DNA of 64,000 bases, taken from Albimonas marina. Lineage in GTDB: Bacteria > Pseudomonadota > Alphaproteobacteria > Rhodobacterales > Rhodobacteraceae. Shown piece by piece: positions 26,705 through 35,351 of this stretch. The translations under genes and the position numbers were made by a program. The notes beneath the pieces are model-generated. The model made no database searches, had not been told where the DNA came from, and was given only the letters and a program-made list of their open reading frames with translations. Within the stretch, counting starts at the first letter, position 1, and each line of letters starts with the position of its first letter. The stretch covers positions 1 to 64,000 of the forward strand of contig NZ_JARHUC010000004.1 of the NCBI RefSeq assembly GCF_029223255.1, written 5' to 3'.

Positions 26705-27400
26705 CTGGCCCATCTCGACGAAAGCCTGCTGACCGGCCTGCCGCCGTTCTCCCGCCTCTCGCGCCCGCAGATCCGCGAGATCCTCGACCGCGCCGCGCCG
26801 CACCGCTTCGAGGAAGGAACCCCCGTGTTCCGCGAGGGCGAGCCGGCCGAGCGCTTCTTCCTGCTGCTGGACGGCTACATCCGGGTGATCCGCACCACCC
26901 CGGGGGGCGAGCAGGTGATCGCCCTGCACATCCCCCCCGGCCAGCTGTTCGGCATCGCCCCCGCCATCGGCCGCGACACCTATCCCGCCACCGCCCAGTG
27001 CGCGGCCGAGTCCCTGGCCCTGGCTTGGCCGGTCGGCCTGTGGGCCCCCTTCGTCGCCGACTACGACGGCTTCGCCACCGAAACCTACAAGACCCTCGGC
27101 GCCCGCCTGGGCGAGTTCCAGACCCGCGTCACCGAGCTCGCCACCCAGGCGGTCGAGCAGCGCGTCGCCGCCTGCCTTCTGCGCATGGTCAACCAGTCGG
27201 GCCGCCGGGTGGAGGGCGGCATCGAGATCGCCTTCCCGATCACCCGCGCCAATATCGCGGACATGACCGGGGCGACGCTGCACACCGTCTCGCGGCTGCT
27301 GTCGGCGTGGGAGAAGGAGGGCGTGGTCTCGTCGGCCCGCCGCAAGGTGACCGTCACCGCGCCCCACCGGCTGGTCGAGCTCAGCGGCGAGGGGGGCTGA
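26705..27400 (+). CDS. nnrR: NnrR-like Crp/Fnr-family NO-response regulator
   Basis: About 231 residues. Sensor β-barrel at about 15-115 (LDESLLTGLPPFSRLSRPQI, then PVFREGEPAERFFLLLDGY), dimer helix, and a helix-turn-helix near 185-205. The recognition helix ADMTGATLHTVSRLLSAW has H-T-V-S-R where FNR has E-T-I-S-R, as in NnrR. No ATG/GTG suits the start. A TTG at 26609 is in frame but would add 32 unconserved residues across the operator. A CTG at 26705 follows GAGGGGAG at a good distance and is preferred. Start uncertain, gene sure. Confidence 0.85.
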   Translation: MAHLDESLLTGLPPFSRLSRPQIREILDRAAPHRFEEGTPVFREGEPAERFFLLLDGYIRVIRTTPGGEQVIALHIPPGQLFGIAPAIGRDTYPATAQCAAESLALAWPVGLWAPFVADYDGFATETYKTLGARLGEFQTRVTELATQAVEQRVAACLLRMVNQSGRRVEGGIEIAFPITRANIADMTGATLHTVSRLLSAWEKEGVVSSARRKVTVTAPHRLVELSGEGG

Positions 27401-27665
27401 CCTCCGGATCCTCGTTCCCTTCCCCCTCGGTCACTTCCCCCCGGGCGGCGGTCGTTGCGCGGATATCGGCGCGAAGTCCCGCCGGATCGACGCCGTATTC
27501 GGCGCAGGCGTCCGTCAGGCTGTGAAACGGAGCGATGGGGCAGCCCGGGCAGCGCATGCCGCGCGCCCAGAACGCCGCGGCCGCCTCCGGCTGGCGTGCG
27601 AAAAGCTCGGCGAGCGTTTCTTCAGCTTCTCCCCCGCGGGTCTCTGGGGAGCGGCATAGGGTCAT
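27381..27665 (-). CDS. DUF1858-domain protein
   Basis: 94 residues. The DUF1858 core spans about 14-75: ETLAELFARQPEAAAAFWAR, GMRCPGCPIAPFHSLTDACA, then EYGVD. The C-x2-C pair is the family hallmark, seen beside hybrid cluster proteins and NO-reduction genes. Its function is not established. ATG at 27665. It overlaps the last 20 bp of the convergent NnrR-like gene. An NnrR-type box lies 56 bp upstream, so it probably belongs to the NO regulon. Confidence 0.82.
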   Translation of the reverse strand: MTLCRSPETRGGEAEETLAELFARQPEAAAAFWARGMRCPGCPIAPFHSLTDACAEYGVDPAGLRADIRATTAARGEVTEGEGNEDPEVSPPRR

Positions 27666-27720
27666 CGGGCGTCTCCTGTCCGGGGCGCCCTCAACTTGCC
27701 TGAGACAGAGATGGCGAACG

Positions 27721-27734
27721 TTGCGTCGGCTCAA
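27721..27734. promoter_or_regulatory. NnrR-type box upstream of the DUF1858 gene
   Basis: TTGCGTCGGCTCAA, that is TTGCG-N4-CTCAA, matching the NnrR element except one base. It lies 56 bp before the DUF1858 start codon. Confidence 0.6.
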
Positions 27735-28000
27735 TGTCCGAGGCGTGCGCCGCCGGATGGATCCGTTGGAAACGGCGGCGGTGGAGTCGTGCCGCCACTC
27801 CCAGTTTCGGCTCCGCCAGCTGGGGCCCCGGCCTTCTGATGTGCATCGTGCCCTATGCGGATCGGCCCTCTAATTGCGGTGCTGGGTCAAGCCTGTTTCG
27901 GTATCCGCGCCGGGGTCATGGTCCAGCACGGCTCAAGGATGGTCGAGACGAGATACCCGAGATTCCAGCTGCGAGCGGTCCAGGTCTCTGGGGGCAGAGC

Positions 28001-28306
28001 AACCGCCACCCCGCGCCCGTCCACGGCTTCGTCCTGAAGGGCCGCTGGCATTATCTCGAACACGATTGGGTGGCCGAGGAAGGCGGCTACGTCTTCGAGT
28101 CCCCGGGCGAGACCCGCACCCTGGTGGTTCCCGAGGACGTGACCGAGATGATCACCTACTTCCAGGTCAACGGCGTGATGATCTACGTCGACCCCAGGGG
28201 GAAGACGGTGGGCTACGAGGACGTGTTCACCAAGATCGACATGTGCCGGGCGCACTACGAGGCCGTCGGCCTGGGCGCCGACTACGTGGACCGCTTCACA
28301 CGCTGA
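28001..28306 (+). pseudogene. Cupin dioxygenase (2,4'-dihydroxyacetophenone dioxygenase-like), 3' fragment
   Basis: About 102 codons with strong cupin coding character: RHPAPVHGFVLKGRWHYLEH (metal His pair region), then YVFESPGETRTLVV, then VNGVMIYVDPRGKTVGYEDV and CRAHYEAVGLGADYVDRF. These match the C-terminal two thirds of the DAD-family cupins. Upstream of 28001 the frame stays open but reads unrelated sequence and no start fits, so the N-terminal third is missing. The truncation lies at the left edge of the accessory island. Confidence 0.75.
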
Positions 28307-28828
28307 CCGGCCAACCCGCGCCCTCCCGGAGAGGGAGCGCGGGCTTCGATCAGTCGACAAGCCCAGCATCGTCCTCATACGATTGGCCTGCAGTAGTGCC
28401 CATTGCAGCAGACAACACTCTGCGGGTTCCGCCCGAATTGAGTCGTGCACATGAAGACGAGCGATCAGCGGGAGATCAAGCGTCAAATCGGCTCCGACAC
28501 TTGCGTCGGGCATGAGGCGCACGAAGACCGAAGCGCACAGGTTGTCGGGATTTTTCCATGTTTCGCACGGAGATCCGCGAACAGAACCTCGATACATGTC
28601 GGGAGGCCTCAGTGCAGATGTCGGGAGACTGGCGGGGGTGTCAGGACTTCCCGACCTGGTTTGTGCTGAGACCTCCCGATCAGGAGACGCCGACCCTACC
28701 GACGGTTCGGCGATCCGTTCGATGACGTAAGTGGGCCCGATGCGGACGTGCGCTTCGCTTGATGGGTATTCGGGATCGGCTATGCATGCACGGATAGGGA
28801 GCCCCTGCGCATGGTCCAGACAGCGGGC
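28307..28828. other. 522 bp without a gene at the left island edge
   Basis: No coding sequence is convincing. The stretch 28545-28679 carries five copies of the hexamer TCGGGA or its complement, annotated separately. Confidence 0.5.
28545..28679. repeat. Five TCGGGA/TCCCGA hexamers
   Basis: TCGGGA at 28545, 28599 and 28621 (the last two inside ATGTCGGGAG), and TCCCGA at 28649 and 28674. Three direct copies face two inverted ones. They lie just downstream of the recombinase operon and could be recombinase arm sites or chance. Confidence 0.35.
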
Positions 28829-30205
28829 TCAAGCGAACGGGTCGTCATCCTCGTCCTGATCCAGGCGGAGCTCGTTCAGTTCCGCCTCCATCGCGCTCTG
28901 CGCCGTCTCCAACGCCTGCCTTGCGAACTCCTCGCCCTGGTAGGCCTTGGCCGTCCGTTCAGACCGCTGGCCGGTCATGAGCATGGCGGTGCGGGTGGGG
29001 ACCTGGGCGTGGATCAGGGTGCGGGCGATGTGTTCGCCGGTTCCGAGGTGGCGGCGCCAGAGGTCGGAGACGTAGCCCGGGCCCGCGGGCGTGCCGGCGG
29101 GGGTCAGGAACAGGGCCCGTTGACGTGCAAGGCAATCGTCGCGCAGGTCATCGAGCCAGGCGGGGTCCGCGCCGCGGAGGATCAGCGTGTCGATATAGGG
29201 GTCGACGCGGCGGTCGAAGCGGAGGCCGTAGGCGTTCTTCCCTTTCGACAGATGCATCGAGAGGGACCAGCCCTCGGCGTCCCAGCGAAGCTGCCGGCCG
29301 AAGTGCAGGGCGGTGTCGGCTAGCCGCACGGGGGCGAGGGCGAAGAGGGCGAGGGCGGCGGCGGCGTTCTCGAGGGTTCGGCGTGAACGACGCGGCTGGG
29401 TCGCCTGGGCTTCGCGCAGCAACGCCTCGGCTTTCACGATCACATCCACCGTCGTGCCGATGGCATGGACCTTCCCGTGCTTCAGAGCCGGGGTCAGGCG
29501 TTCGTCCTTCCCGAGGGTGTTGTACGTCCTCTGCAGGGCTTCGATCAGGTCCGGCGACATCGCGGCATGTCGGGCGAAGCGACACAACTCCTCGAAGCTG
29601 GCCCGGAGGGTCGCCGGGCGGAGGCCGCGCGCCTGAAGGTCCGTGTAGTAGGCCCGCGCCGTGGCGACGGAGAGCTCGTCGGGCAGACCTGCCTTCCGCG
29701 CGGACCAGATCAGCTGGCGCAGCTTCTGATCCATGCGCTTGACGATAGACGGCGCGGGCGGCGCCATGTCGACGACGCTCTCCCCAAGGGCGAGGCCGTC
29801 GAGGATCTTGCGCCAGGCTGGCGGCAGGTCCTCCGGCGGAACGGAGACCGAGCGGCCCGGCCGCTCCTTGCCAGGTCTCCCGCTCCTTCTCGCCGCGTCG
29901 CAGGCCCGGTCCTTTCGCCGGATGGCCTCCTCGAGGCGCTCAAGCACCGGGTGCGCGCCGATCAGGCGCTCCAGCACCTTCCGCTGGCGTCGCAGCCTGT
30001 TCGCGGAGACCCGCTCGCGGTCCATCGCCAGGATGTCCTCGACGCCGGGATCCGTGCGGCCCGTCTCTTCGACCCACGCGTAGAACGCGTCGGCGTCGCG
30101 GAGTTCGGCGAGGGAGAAGGCCTCGAGATCGACGCCGCGCTCGAAGAAGGGCAGCCAGCGCGGGTGGTTCAGCAGGCGCTCGCGCGCGGTCAGGGATCCG
30201 CTCAT
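28829..30205 (-). CDS. Tyrosine recombinase-like protein, second of a tandem pair
   Basis: 458 residues. The C-terminal half has a tyrosine recombinase catalytic pattern: Arg in APVRLADTAL near 292, H-x-x-R in EHIARTLIHAQV near 395, and a C-terminal Tyr in SERTAKAYQGEE near 420. The N-terminal half is a helical core-binding-like region with KRMDQKLRQLIWSARKAGLP near 160. An acidic tail (DQDEDDDPFA) ends it. The ATG overlaps the stop of the upstream recombinase (ATGA), so the two are translationally coupled. Target unknown. Confidence 0.72.
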   Translation of the reverse strand: MSGSLTARERLLNHPRWLPFFERGVDLEAFSLAELRDADAFYAWVEETGRTDPGVEDILAMDRERVSANRLRRQRKVLERLIGAHPVLERLEEAIRRKDRACDAARRSGRPGKERPGRSVSVPPEDLPPAWRKILDGLALGESVVDMAPPAPSIVKRMDQKLRQLIWSARKAGLPDELSVATARAYYTDLQARGLRPATLRASFEELCRFARHAAMSPDLIEALQRTYNTLGKDERLTPALKHGKVHAIGTTVDVIVKAEALLREAQATQPRRSRRTLENAAAALALFALAPVRLADTALHFGRQLRWDAEGWSLSMHLSKGKNAYGLRFDRRVDPYIDTLILRGADPAWLDDLRDDCLARQRALFLTPAGTPAGPGYVSDLWRRHLGTGEHIARTLIHAQVPTRTAMLMTGQRSERTAKAYQGEEFARQALETAQSAMEAELNELRLDQDEDDDPFA

Positions 30206-31980
30206 CGCCGCGCCCCCGCTTCGTCCAGGATCGCGGCCTGCGCCGCGGCGATCTGCAGCCGGGGCGAGATCCAGGCGTAATACTTCGCCGCCGTCCCGAC
30301 CGTGTCGCCCAAGCATTGGGCCACGAGGGCGATCTGCTCCGGATCGCGGTTCACCAGGATCGACGCCACCGCGTGGCGGAAGTTGTGCGGAGCCATCCGA
30401 CGCCCGGAGATCCGGACATGCTCGGACAGCCAGCTCGCCGCCGTCGCCGCGGGCAAGGGCTCGCCCGGCGATTCGATCGCGGGGAACAGGTGCTCGCTGT
30501 CTTCGTGCTGCGGGTAGAGCGGACGGATGACCTTCAGATACCATTCCAGCGTCTGCAGCGCCCGAGCGCCGTTCCGCGTGATCAGGATCGTCGGCAGCGT
30601 CGCCTTGTTCTTCACCCAGGCCGGGGGCATCACGATCTTCGCATGCGGCGTCTTCGCCGTCGGCATCATCAGCTCTGGGCTCTCGCCGAGATGGCGCAGC
30701 CGCAGCACGTTCGCGATGCGGAACGGGGCGCCGTAGGTCTCGATCGCGGCGATGCAGGCCAGCGTGCCGAGCGCCCGCGCGTCGACCCGTTCGTCGTCCC
30801 GCAACTCCCGTCCCTCCGCCGTCGCCTGCTCCAGGATCTTCCTGGCGCCGCGGGCGAGATCCTGGTTGAGCCGCAGGAACGTCCGTTTCGCGGACGGGGT
30901 CTCGATCAGATGCTCGCAGAAGGCCCGCGTCTTCGGGGACATCTCGTCGGACGCCTTGAGGCCGGCCTTCAGCGCGGGATTTCTCCGGCAATGCAGTCGG
31001 AGGTGCGCCGCGTCGACGCCGTTGCGCTCCGCCACCGTCGCGATCGCGATCGTGTAGGTCGCCGCGGTTCGCGGCGAGATCCCGGCCTCCGCCGACCGGG
31101 TCCAGTCGCGCAGCACCAGGACCGCGAGGTCCGGCTCCAGCAGCGGCGTGAGGCCGTTCACCTGGCGGAGGTCGCGCAGGCCGAGCCGCTCGATCGTCGA
31201 CAGCCACTTCCGCAGGGCGGCGTGGTGCACGCCAAGCGCGCCTTCGGACGGGGTGGTGGCGAAGGCCTCGGTGATCTCGTCCCAGTCGTGATGGGTCGCC
31301 CTGTCGATCCAGGCCGAGATCTCCAGCTCCAGCGCCTCCGGGATATCTCCGTTCGGGCGCCGCCGCACGCGCCTGACTTCGCCGATCGGGTCCGCCGGCA
31401 GCAGGTCCGCCAGCTCCGGCAGGAACCGGAGCCAGTCCATGAACGCGAGACCCTTCTCGAGGGTGCGGCGACGCGCGACGCCGCAATCGTCGACCATCCG
31501 GAGCGCCGCCTCGCACTCGACCTGCCAGGGCTGGAGGTCGAGCCGGCGCGCGTCGTCGGCCACGGCCTTCAGCGGGATGAGGCGCTGGGGCTGGATCGCC
31601 GCGTCCATCCGGCTGCCCTCGGTATAAGGCTCCAGCCGCTCGACCAGCTCCGCCCAGCCGTCGACGCGGCTCCGGCGCGCCTTCGCCGCCGCCAGCTCGC
31701 CGGTCGCGTTCTTGATCGCGGCGATGACCTTGCCGCGCCAGCGCTGATACGCGACCTGCGTGCGGAAGCCCGTGCCGAGCGCGTCGCGCGGCCACCGGGC
31801 TTCGAAGGCGACGAGATCCGCGGGAATGCGCTCCAGGTCGTGACCGTAGAGTTTCGCGCAGCGGCGGACCGGGCTGTCGTAGTCCGTCAGCTCCCTGGCG
31901 ATGACGTGCTCATGGACCTGCTGCATCGTCAGGAGGGCGGGCGCGGCGAAGGGCGCGGCGACGGGGGCGGGATGGGTCAT
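30202..31980 (-). CDS. Tyrosine recombinase, first of a tandem pair
   Basis: 592 residues. Catalytic residues visible: Arg in APFRIANVLRLRHL near 421, H-x-x-R-H in APHNFRHAVASILV near 531, and Tyr in GTAAKYYAWISP near 570. The expected second His before the Tyr is replaced (LGDTVG). The long N-terminal region (1-390) is helical and includes a probable SAM-like core-binding domain. The pairing of two long, coupled recombinases recalls Tn554-type TnpA/TnpB and recombinase-in-trio modules, but neither protein can be assigned to those by eye. Its promoter region holds the GTTA-N2-CCGG repeats. Confidence 0.82.
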   Translation of the reverse strand: MTHPAPVAAPFAAPALLTMQQVHEHVIARELTDYDSPVRRCAKLYGHDLERIPADLVAFEARWPRDALGTGFRTQVAYQRWRGKVIAAIKNATGELAAAKARRSRVDGWAELVERLEPYTEGSRMDAAIQPQRLIPLKAVADDARRLDLQPWQVECEAALRMVDDCGVARRRTLEKGLAFMDWLRFLPELADLLPADPIGEVRRVRRRPNGDIPEALELEISAWIDRATHHDWDEITEAFATTPSEGALGVHHAALRKWLSTIERLGLRDLRQVNGLTPLLEPDLAVLVLRDWTRSAEAGISPRTAATYTIAIATVAERNGVDAAHLRLHCRRNPALKAGLKASDEMSPKTRAFCEHLIETPSAKRTFLRLNQDLARGARKILEQATAEGRELRDDERVDARALGTLACIAAIETYGAPFRIANVLRLRHLGESPELMMPTAKTPHAKIVMPPAWVKNKATLPTILITRNGARALQTLEWYLKVIRPLYPQHEDSEHLFPAIESPGEPLPAATAASWLSEHVRISGRRMAPHNFRHAVASILVNRDPEQIALVAQCLGDTVGTAAKYYAWISPRLQIAAAQAAILDEAGARR

Positions 31981-32772
31981 GCAGACCTCCGAAAAATGAT
32001 CGCTGAACGGAAGATTGGCCGTTATCCGGCGCGACGAAGCGGGAAATGACGAACGCCGATCCGTTTGGCTGTGCCTAAAACGGCGGGGTGTTTCGCACTT
32101 TTCCCGTTACCCCGCATTCTGGCCGTTAAGCCGGGGCGCCCCGCGAAGATCGTCATTTTTCGCAGCGCGGAGCGCTTTCTTCGAATTACTTGGGCGAGCA
32201 TTGTCGACCTCTTGCCACTGCGCCAGGAGCGACGCGGGCAGGAGGTGGGTCGATGCGGATTGCGCGCAAAACGCCGGATAACGCCCGGACGCCAATTTCT
32301 CGATGGGGTCGACTCCCCGACCCCGATCCGAGCCCCCGACGCCGCCTCGCGTGATCCGGGCCCGGCGCCTGATATGAAGCCGGACGATCGCCGGCCGCCC
32401 GCCTCGCCCACGCCGAAGCGCCCTCGCCATCGACCGGCGCGATCGACCTCGAGTCTCGGTCCACGCTCGCGTTTCCGGCGAAAGCCTCGTCGCGCCCGGC
32501 ATCTCCGTGCCTCGCTTCTCGCCGCTCCGCAGAGAGAGGCCCCAAGGGACCCGTCGGGTCGACGGTCGCGACCAGCAGGATCGTGCCGAAATTCGACGGC
32601 GTGGATGGCGGAGACGGCGCGCATCCCCCGAACCGGGACAGCGACCTCACCCCGGTTCGACGCCGCTGCCCAAACGTGAACCCGGCGTCGGGATCGGGCG
32701 TCGCGGAGCAACCGGATGTCGCCCGCCGAATGACGCATCCTGCCTGCGCATCAACGGAAGCGCAGGCCCCGC
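31981..32772. other. 792 bp without a gene, upstream of the recombinase pair
   Basis: Open frames on both strands look like GC-driven shadows. The region carries the repeats at 32016-32033, 32120-32138 and 32272-32283 and must hold the recombinase promoter. Confidence 0.5.
32016..32283. repeat. Three copies of a GTTA-N2-CCGG element
   Basis: TGGCCGTTATCCGGCGCG (32016-32033) and TGGCCGTTAAGCCGGGGCG (32120-32138) are direct repeats. CGCCGGATAACG (32272-32283) is an exact 12-base inverted copy of 32020-32031. They lie directly upstream of the recombinase operon, as binding or crossover sites would. Confidence 0.5.
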
Positions 32773-32970
32773 ATGACCGAGCCCCGGTACGACGACGACC
32801 GCGACCTGCCCGCGCCGAAGCATCCCGCGAGGGTCCTCGACAGCACGGCCCTGCGTCCCGCCGAAGCCAGCGAGCCATCCCGCGAGCAGGATGCCGCTGG
32901 CGCGATCGCCGACTACAACAGCTTCATCGAGGCGAATGGCCTGCCCCTGGCCAGGTACAGGAAGTTCTGA
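32773..32970 (+). pseudogene. CcdA-type antitoxin remnant without a toxin
   Basis: 65 codons. The C-terminal end AIADYNSFIEANGLPLARYR followed by KF is the typical tail of CcdA antitoxins of alphaproteobacteria, which binds the CcdB toxin. The start (PAPKHPARVLDSTALRPAE) only loosely recalls the DNA-binding ribbon-helix-helix part, with conserved leucines lost, so the N-terminus looks internally deleted or frame-shifted. No CcdB frame follows. It is either a decayed antitoxin or an orphan. Confidence 0.6.
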
Positions 32971-33416
32971 CTCCACCGCCCGCGCTCGCCGAGCCGGCGG
33001 ATCCTCTCCTGCTGCAGCCGACGCTTTGCTCGAAGCCTCGCGTAGGCGGCTGAGAAACGACACGAACGGCCCTGAGCGGACATCCTTGCGTGCCGCAGCG
33101 AACGGCGAGATCGAGTCCAATCTTGACAATGGAGGTGGTGTAGCGGCGTCACGCGAAAGCCCGGATTGCTGACCATCGCTGCCCCGAGTATCAATGGCAG
33201 AGTGGCGAAAGAAGCGGAGGTCGCAAGATTTGCTGGTAAGCCCATCCATGAACCAAATTCGAACGTCGATAGACAGCTTAAGTGTGTGCCGTCCAATGCG
33301 TGAATATACCTCGCATCTCGCAGGATGCCCATGGGGAATAAAGTAAAAATTTGCCCCAAGGTGATACGTCCAGATCAGCTGTTCATTTGACCCTGGTAAT
33401 GCAAGGCTCGATCAAG
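32971..33416. other. 446 bp without a gene, entry into the low-GC block
   Basis: Base composition drops visibly from about 33180 onward (AT-rich runs such as AATAAAGTAAAAATTT at 33338). The region must contain the promoter of the TIR gene. No defined motif was found. Confidence 0.5.
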
Positions 33417-35351
33417 ATGAAGATATTCATTTCCCATGCATCCCGAAATGCGTCCTACGGACATGCGCTAGTATCGTTGTTGACGGGGGTAGGCGTCGCT
33501 CGCGAAGAAATTGTATTCACAAGTGATGTATCATGTGGAGTTCCACTTGGCGAGAACATCTTCAGGTGGCTGAAGAGTCAAATCGTCGATAAGCCATTTG
33601 TTATTTTTCTACTCTCGCGTGACTATTGCCAAAGCATCGCGTGCCTCAACGAGATGGGAGCAGCTTGGGTTGTGGAGAGCCAGCATGCAGCAATATTTAC
33701 GCCGAGCTTCGATCTCGACGATAGTAAATTCAGGAATGGAGCCTTGGACCCGAGGGAGCTTGGATTTTACATCAATGATGAAGATAGGGTCACAGAATTC
33801 ATTGAGAGTTTGAGGGGCAATTTTGAGATCACATCCAATCAAGTCGCGGTGAATCAAAGGCGACGGGAATTCCTTGATAAAATATCAGCGCTTGAACGCC
33901 AAGATGGCATTGCGAGCGAGGGGCGAGTGGGAGGAATTGTATCTCCTCAAGAGCCGACTGAGAGAAATGGGAGTTCATCCACGGAGCTTTACGTCCCAAG
34001 TGCTTCGTCGGATTTGACCGACTTCAGACGTCAGTTCCTCGCTGGGCTATTCCACGAAGATGAGGAACACTCAAGTAGGGTCTCCCAAGCCTACCTTGCG
34101 ACGCTGAGTCTCGAGGATCGCGATGCGATTGGCGAGTGGAAATCGTTTTGCGAGCTTTTCAAGCTGACGTGGGGCAAGCATGGGGATTTGGCCAAGCTCG
34201 CCGCGCTAATCAATGAACACGAGAATAATCCGCTAATACATGAGCGTGTGGCGAGCGGCTATCTGCACTTCGGTGATGTGAAGAAGGCTCAATGTCATTT
34301 TCGTGCGGCGATTGATCATTCCAATGATCGCAGCCGAAAAATTGCCTTGTTGGGGGAGCTGGCGCTTGCTGCTCAGACGGAGGGTTGCTGCAAAGATATA
34401 CACCCAATCATAGTTGAAATGCGCGAGCTCGTAGATGGCCCGGAAACTGAAGAAACTCTGCTGGCGACGATTGCGAAGTTTTCTGATTGGCATCGAGATG
34501 ATGCGTTGAAGGCGGCAATGTTGGAACGGCAGCTTTCAATTGATCCAACTGACATATCAAAACGGTTTCAGCTTGCTTATCTCCATTCGCAGATAGGCAA
34601 TGAGGCTCTCGCCATGTTCCACTATGAAAAGATTCCCGCCAATCTTAGGGATGGAACGACTTGGAACAACTTAGGCGTCGCCTATCGACATTTCTCTTTG
34701 TTTGAAAAGTCAATCAGCGCTTACAGGGCTGCTGCGGGAAGGGGTGAAACGCTTGCGATGAGCAACCTTGCAAACGAATACATTCGCGCTGGATTTCTAT
34801 CCGAGGCTGGCGAAATACTCAAAGAAGCCCAGAAGCATCAGGATTGTCACAGCAATGTGGCGTCGGCGCTTGTTCGCCTAAATGAAGTTCCCGAAGAGGA
34901 AGCTAAAACCCATAAAGAAAATTTGAAAGGGGTGAAGCCCAAGAGTGAGTTTCTGAGCTACGTCGGTCAGCATCTTTGGCTGAATACACCTGGCACCGTT
35001 TCTCGAAAGATGAGCGACGCAGACTGTGAATTGGAAGTGACGGTGGAAGGCGAAAAATTCTTCGCAAGCGGCGAATTTAATAGAAGTGAAGATGCAATAG
35101 TCAATGCCTTGATGGGTGTCTCACGTCAACCCAAGGCTGAGACCTACCGTGTCGAATACAAGGGTTGCCTTGTTGGAAGAGTGGCAATCGGGGAGCGTTT
35201 AAAACACAAGGACAATGATCATCCGGGGGCCTCCTCGATTCTCTCTATTTCCGCGGCTGCGCAGAAATTTATTATTGTGTTTGCTGATGGTGCAACAAAT
35301 CTTCGCGGAATGGTTGGCAGTGACTTGTTGGAGTTTCGCCTGCACGAATAA
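33417..35351 (+). CDS. TIR-TPR protein, putative defence effector/sensor
   Basis: 644 residues. Residues 1-140 form a bacterial TIR domain (TIR_2 type): KIFISHASRNASYGHALVSL, then FTSDVSCGVPLGENIFRWLK, then LLSRDYCQSIACLNEMGAAW with the probable NADase Glu at 79. Residues about 230-500 carry TPR-like helical repeats, e.g. RVASGYLHFGDVKKAQCHFR and WNNLGVAYRHFSLFEKSISA. The last 130 residues are a domain not recognised. ATG at 33417 places the TIR at the N-terminus; ATG 33399 is an alternative. G+C is far below the neighbours, indicating transfer. TIR enzymes of this kind deplete NAD in antiphage defence. Confidence 0.82.
   Translation: MKIFISHASRNASYGHALVSLLTGVGVAREEIVFTSDVSCGVPLGENIFRWLKSQIVDKPFVIFLLSRDYCQSIACLNEMGAAWVVESQHAAIFTPSFDLDDSKFRNGALDPRELGFYINDEDRVTEFIESLRGNFEITSNQVAVNQRRREFLDKISALERQDGIASEGRVGGIVSPQEPTERNGSSSTELYVPSASSDLTDFRRQFLAGLFHEDEEHSSRVSQAYLATLSLEDRDAIGEWKSFCELFKLTWGKHGDLAKLAALINEHENNPLIHERVASGYLHFGDVKKAQCHFRAAIDHSNDRSRKIALLGELALAAQTEGCCKDIHPIIVEMRELVDGPETEETLLATIAKFSDWHRDDALKAAMLERQLSIDPTDISKRFQLAYLHSQIGNEALAMFHYEKIPANLRDGTTWNNLGVAYRHFSLFEKSISAYRAAAGRGETLAMSNLANEYIRAGFLSEAGEILKEAQKHQDCHSNVASALVRLNEVPEEEAKTHKENLKGVKPKSEFLSYVGQHLWLNTPGTVSRKMSDADCELEVTVEGEKFFASGEFNRSEDAIVNALMGVSRQPKAETYRVEYKGCLVGRVAIGERLKHKDNDHPGASSILSISAAAQKFIIVFADGATNLRGMVGSDLLEFRLHE

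Noticed and set aside
27449-27462. TTGCGCGGATATCG as another NnrR box
   Set aside because: The right half does not match and it lies within the DUF1858 coding sequence.
32065-32679. 204-codon plus-strand frame upstream of the CcdA remnant
   Set aside because: Arg/Pro-rich, no motif, overlaps the repeat region of the recombinase promoter.
33241-33262. GAACCAAATTCGAAC resembles the tRNA-Gln T-arm and could be an attachment-site copy
   Set aside because: Only 8 contiguous bases match the tRNA 3' end and there is a gap; too weak for an attachment duplicate.
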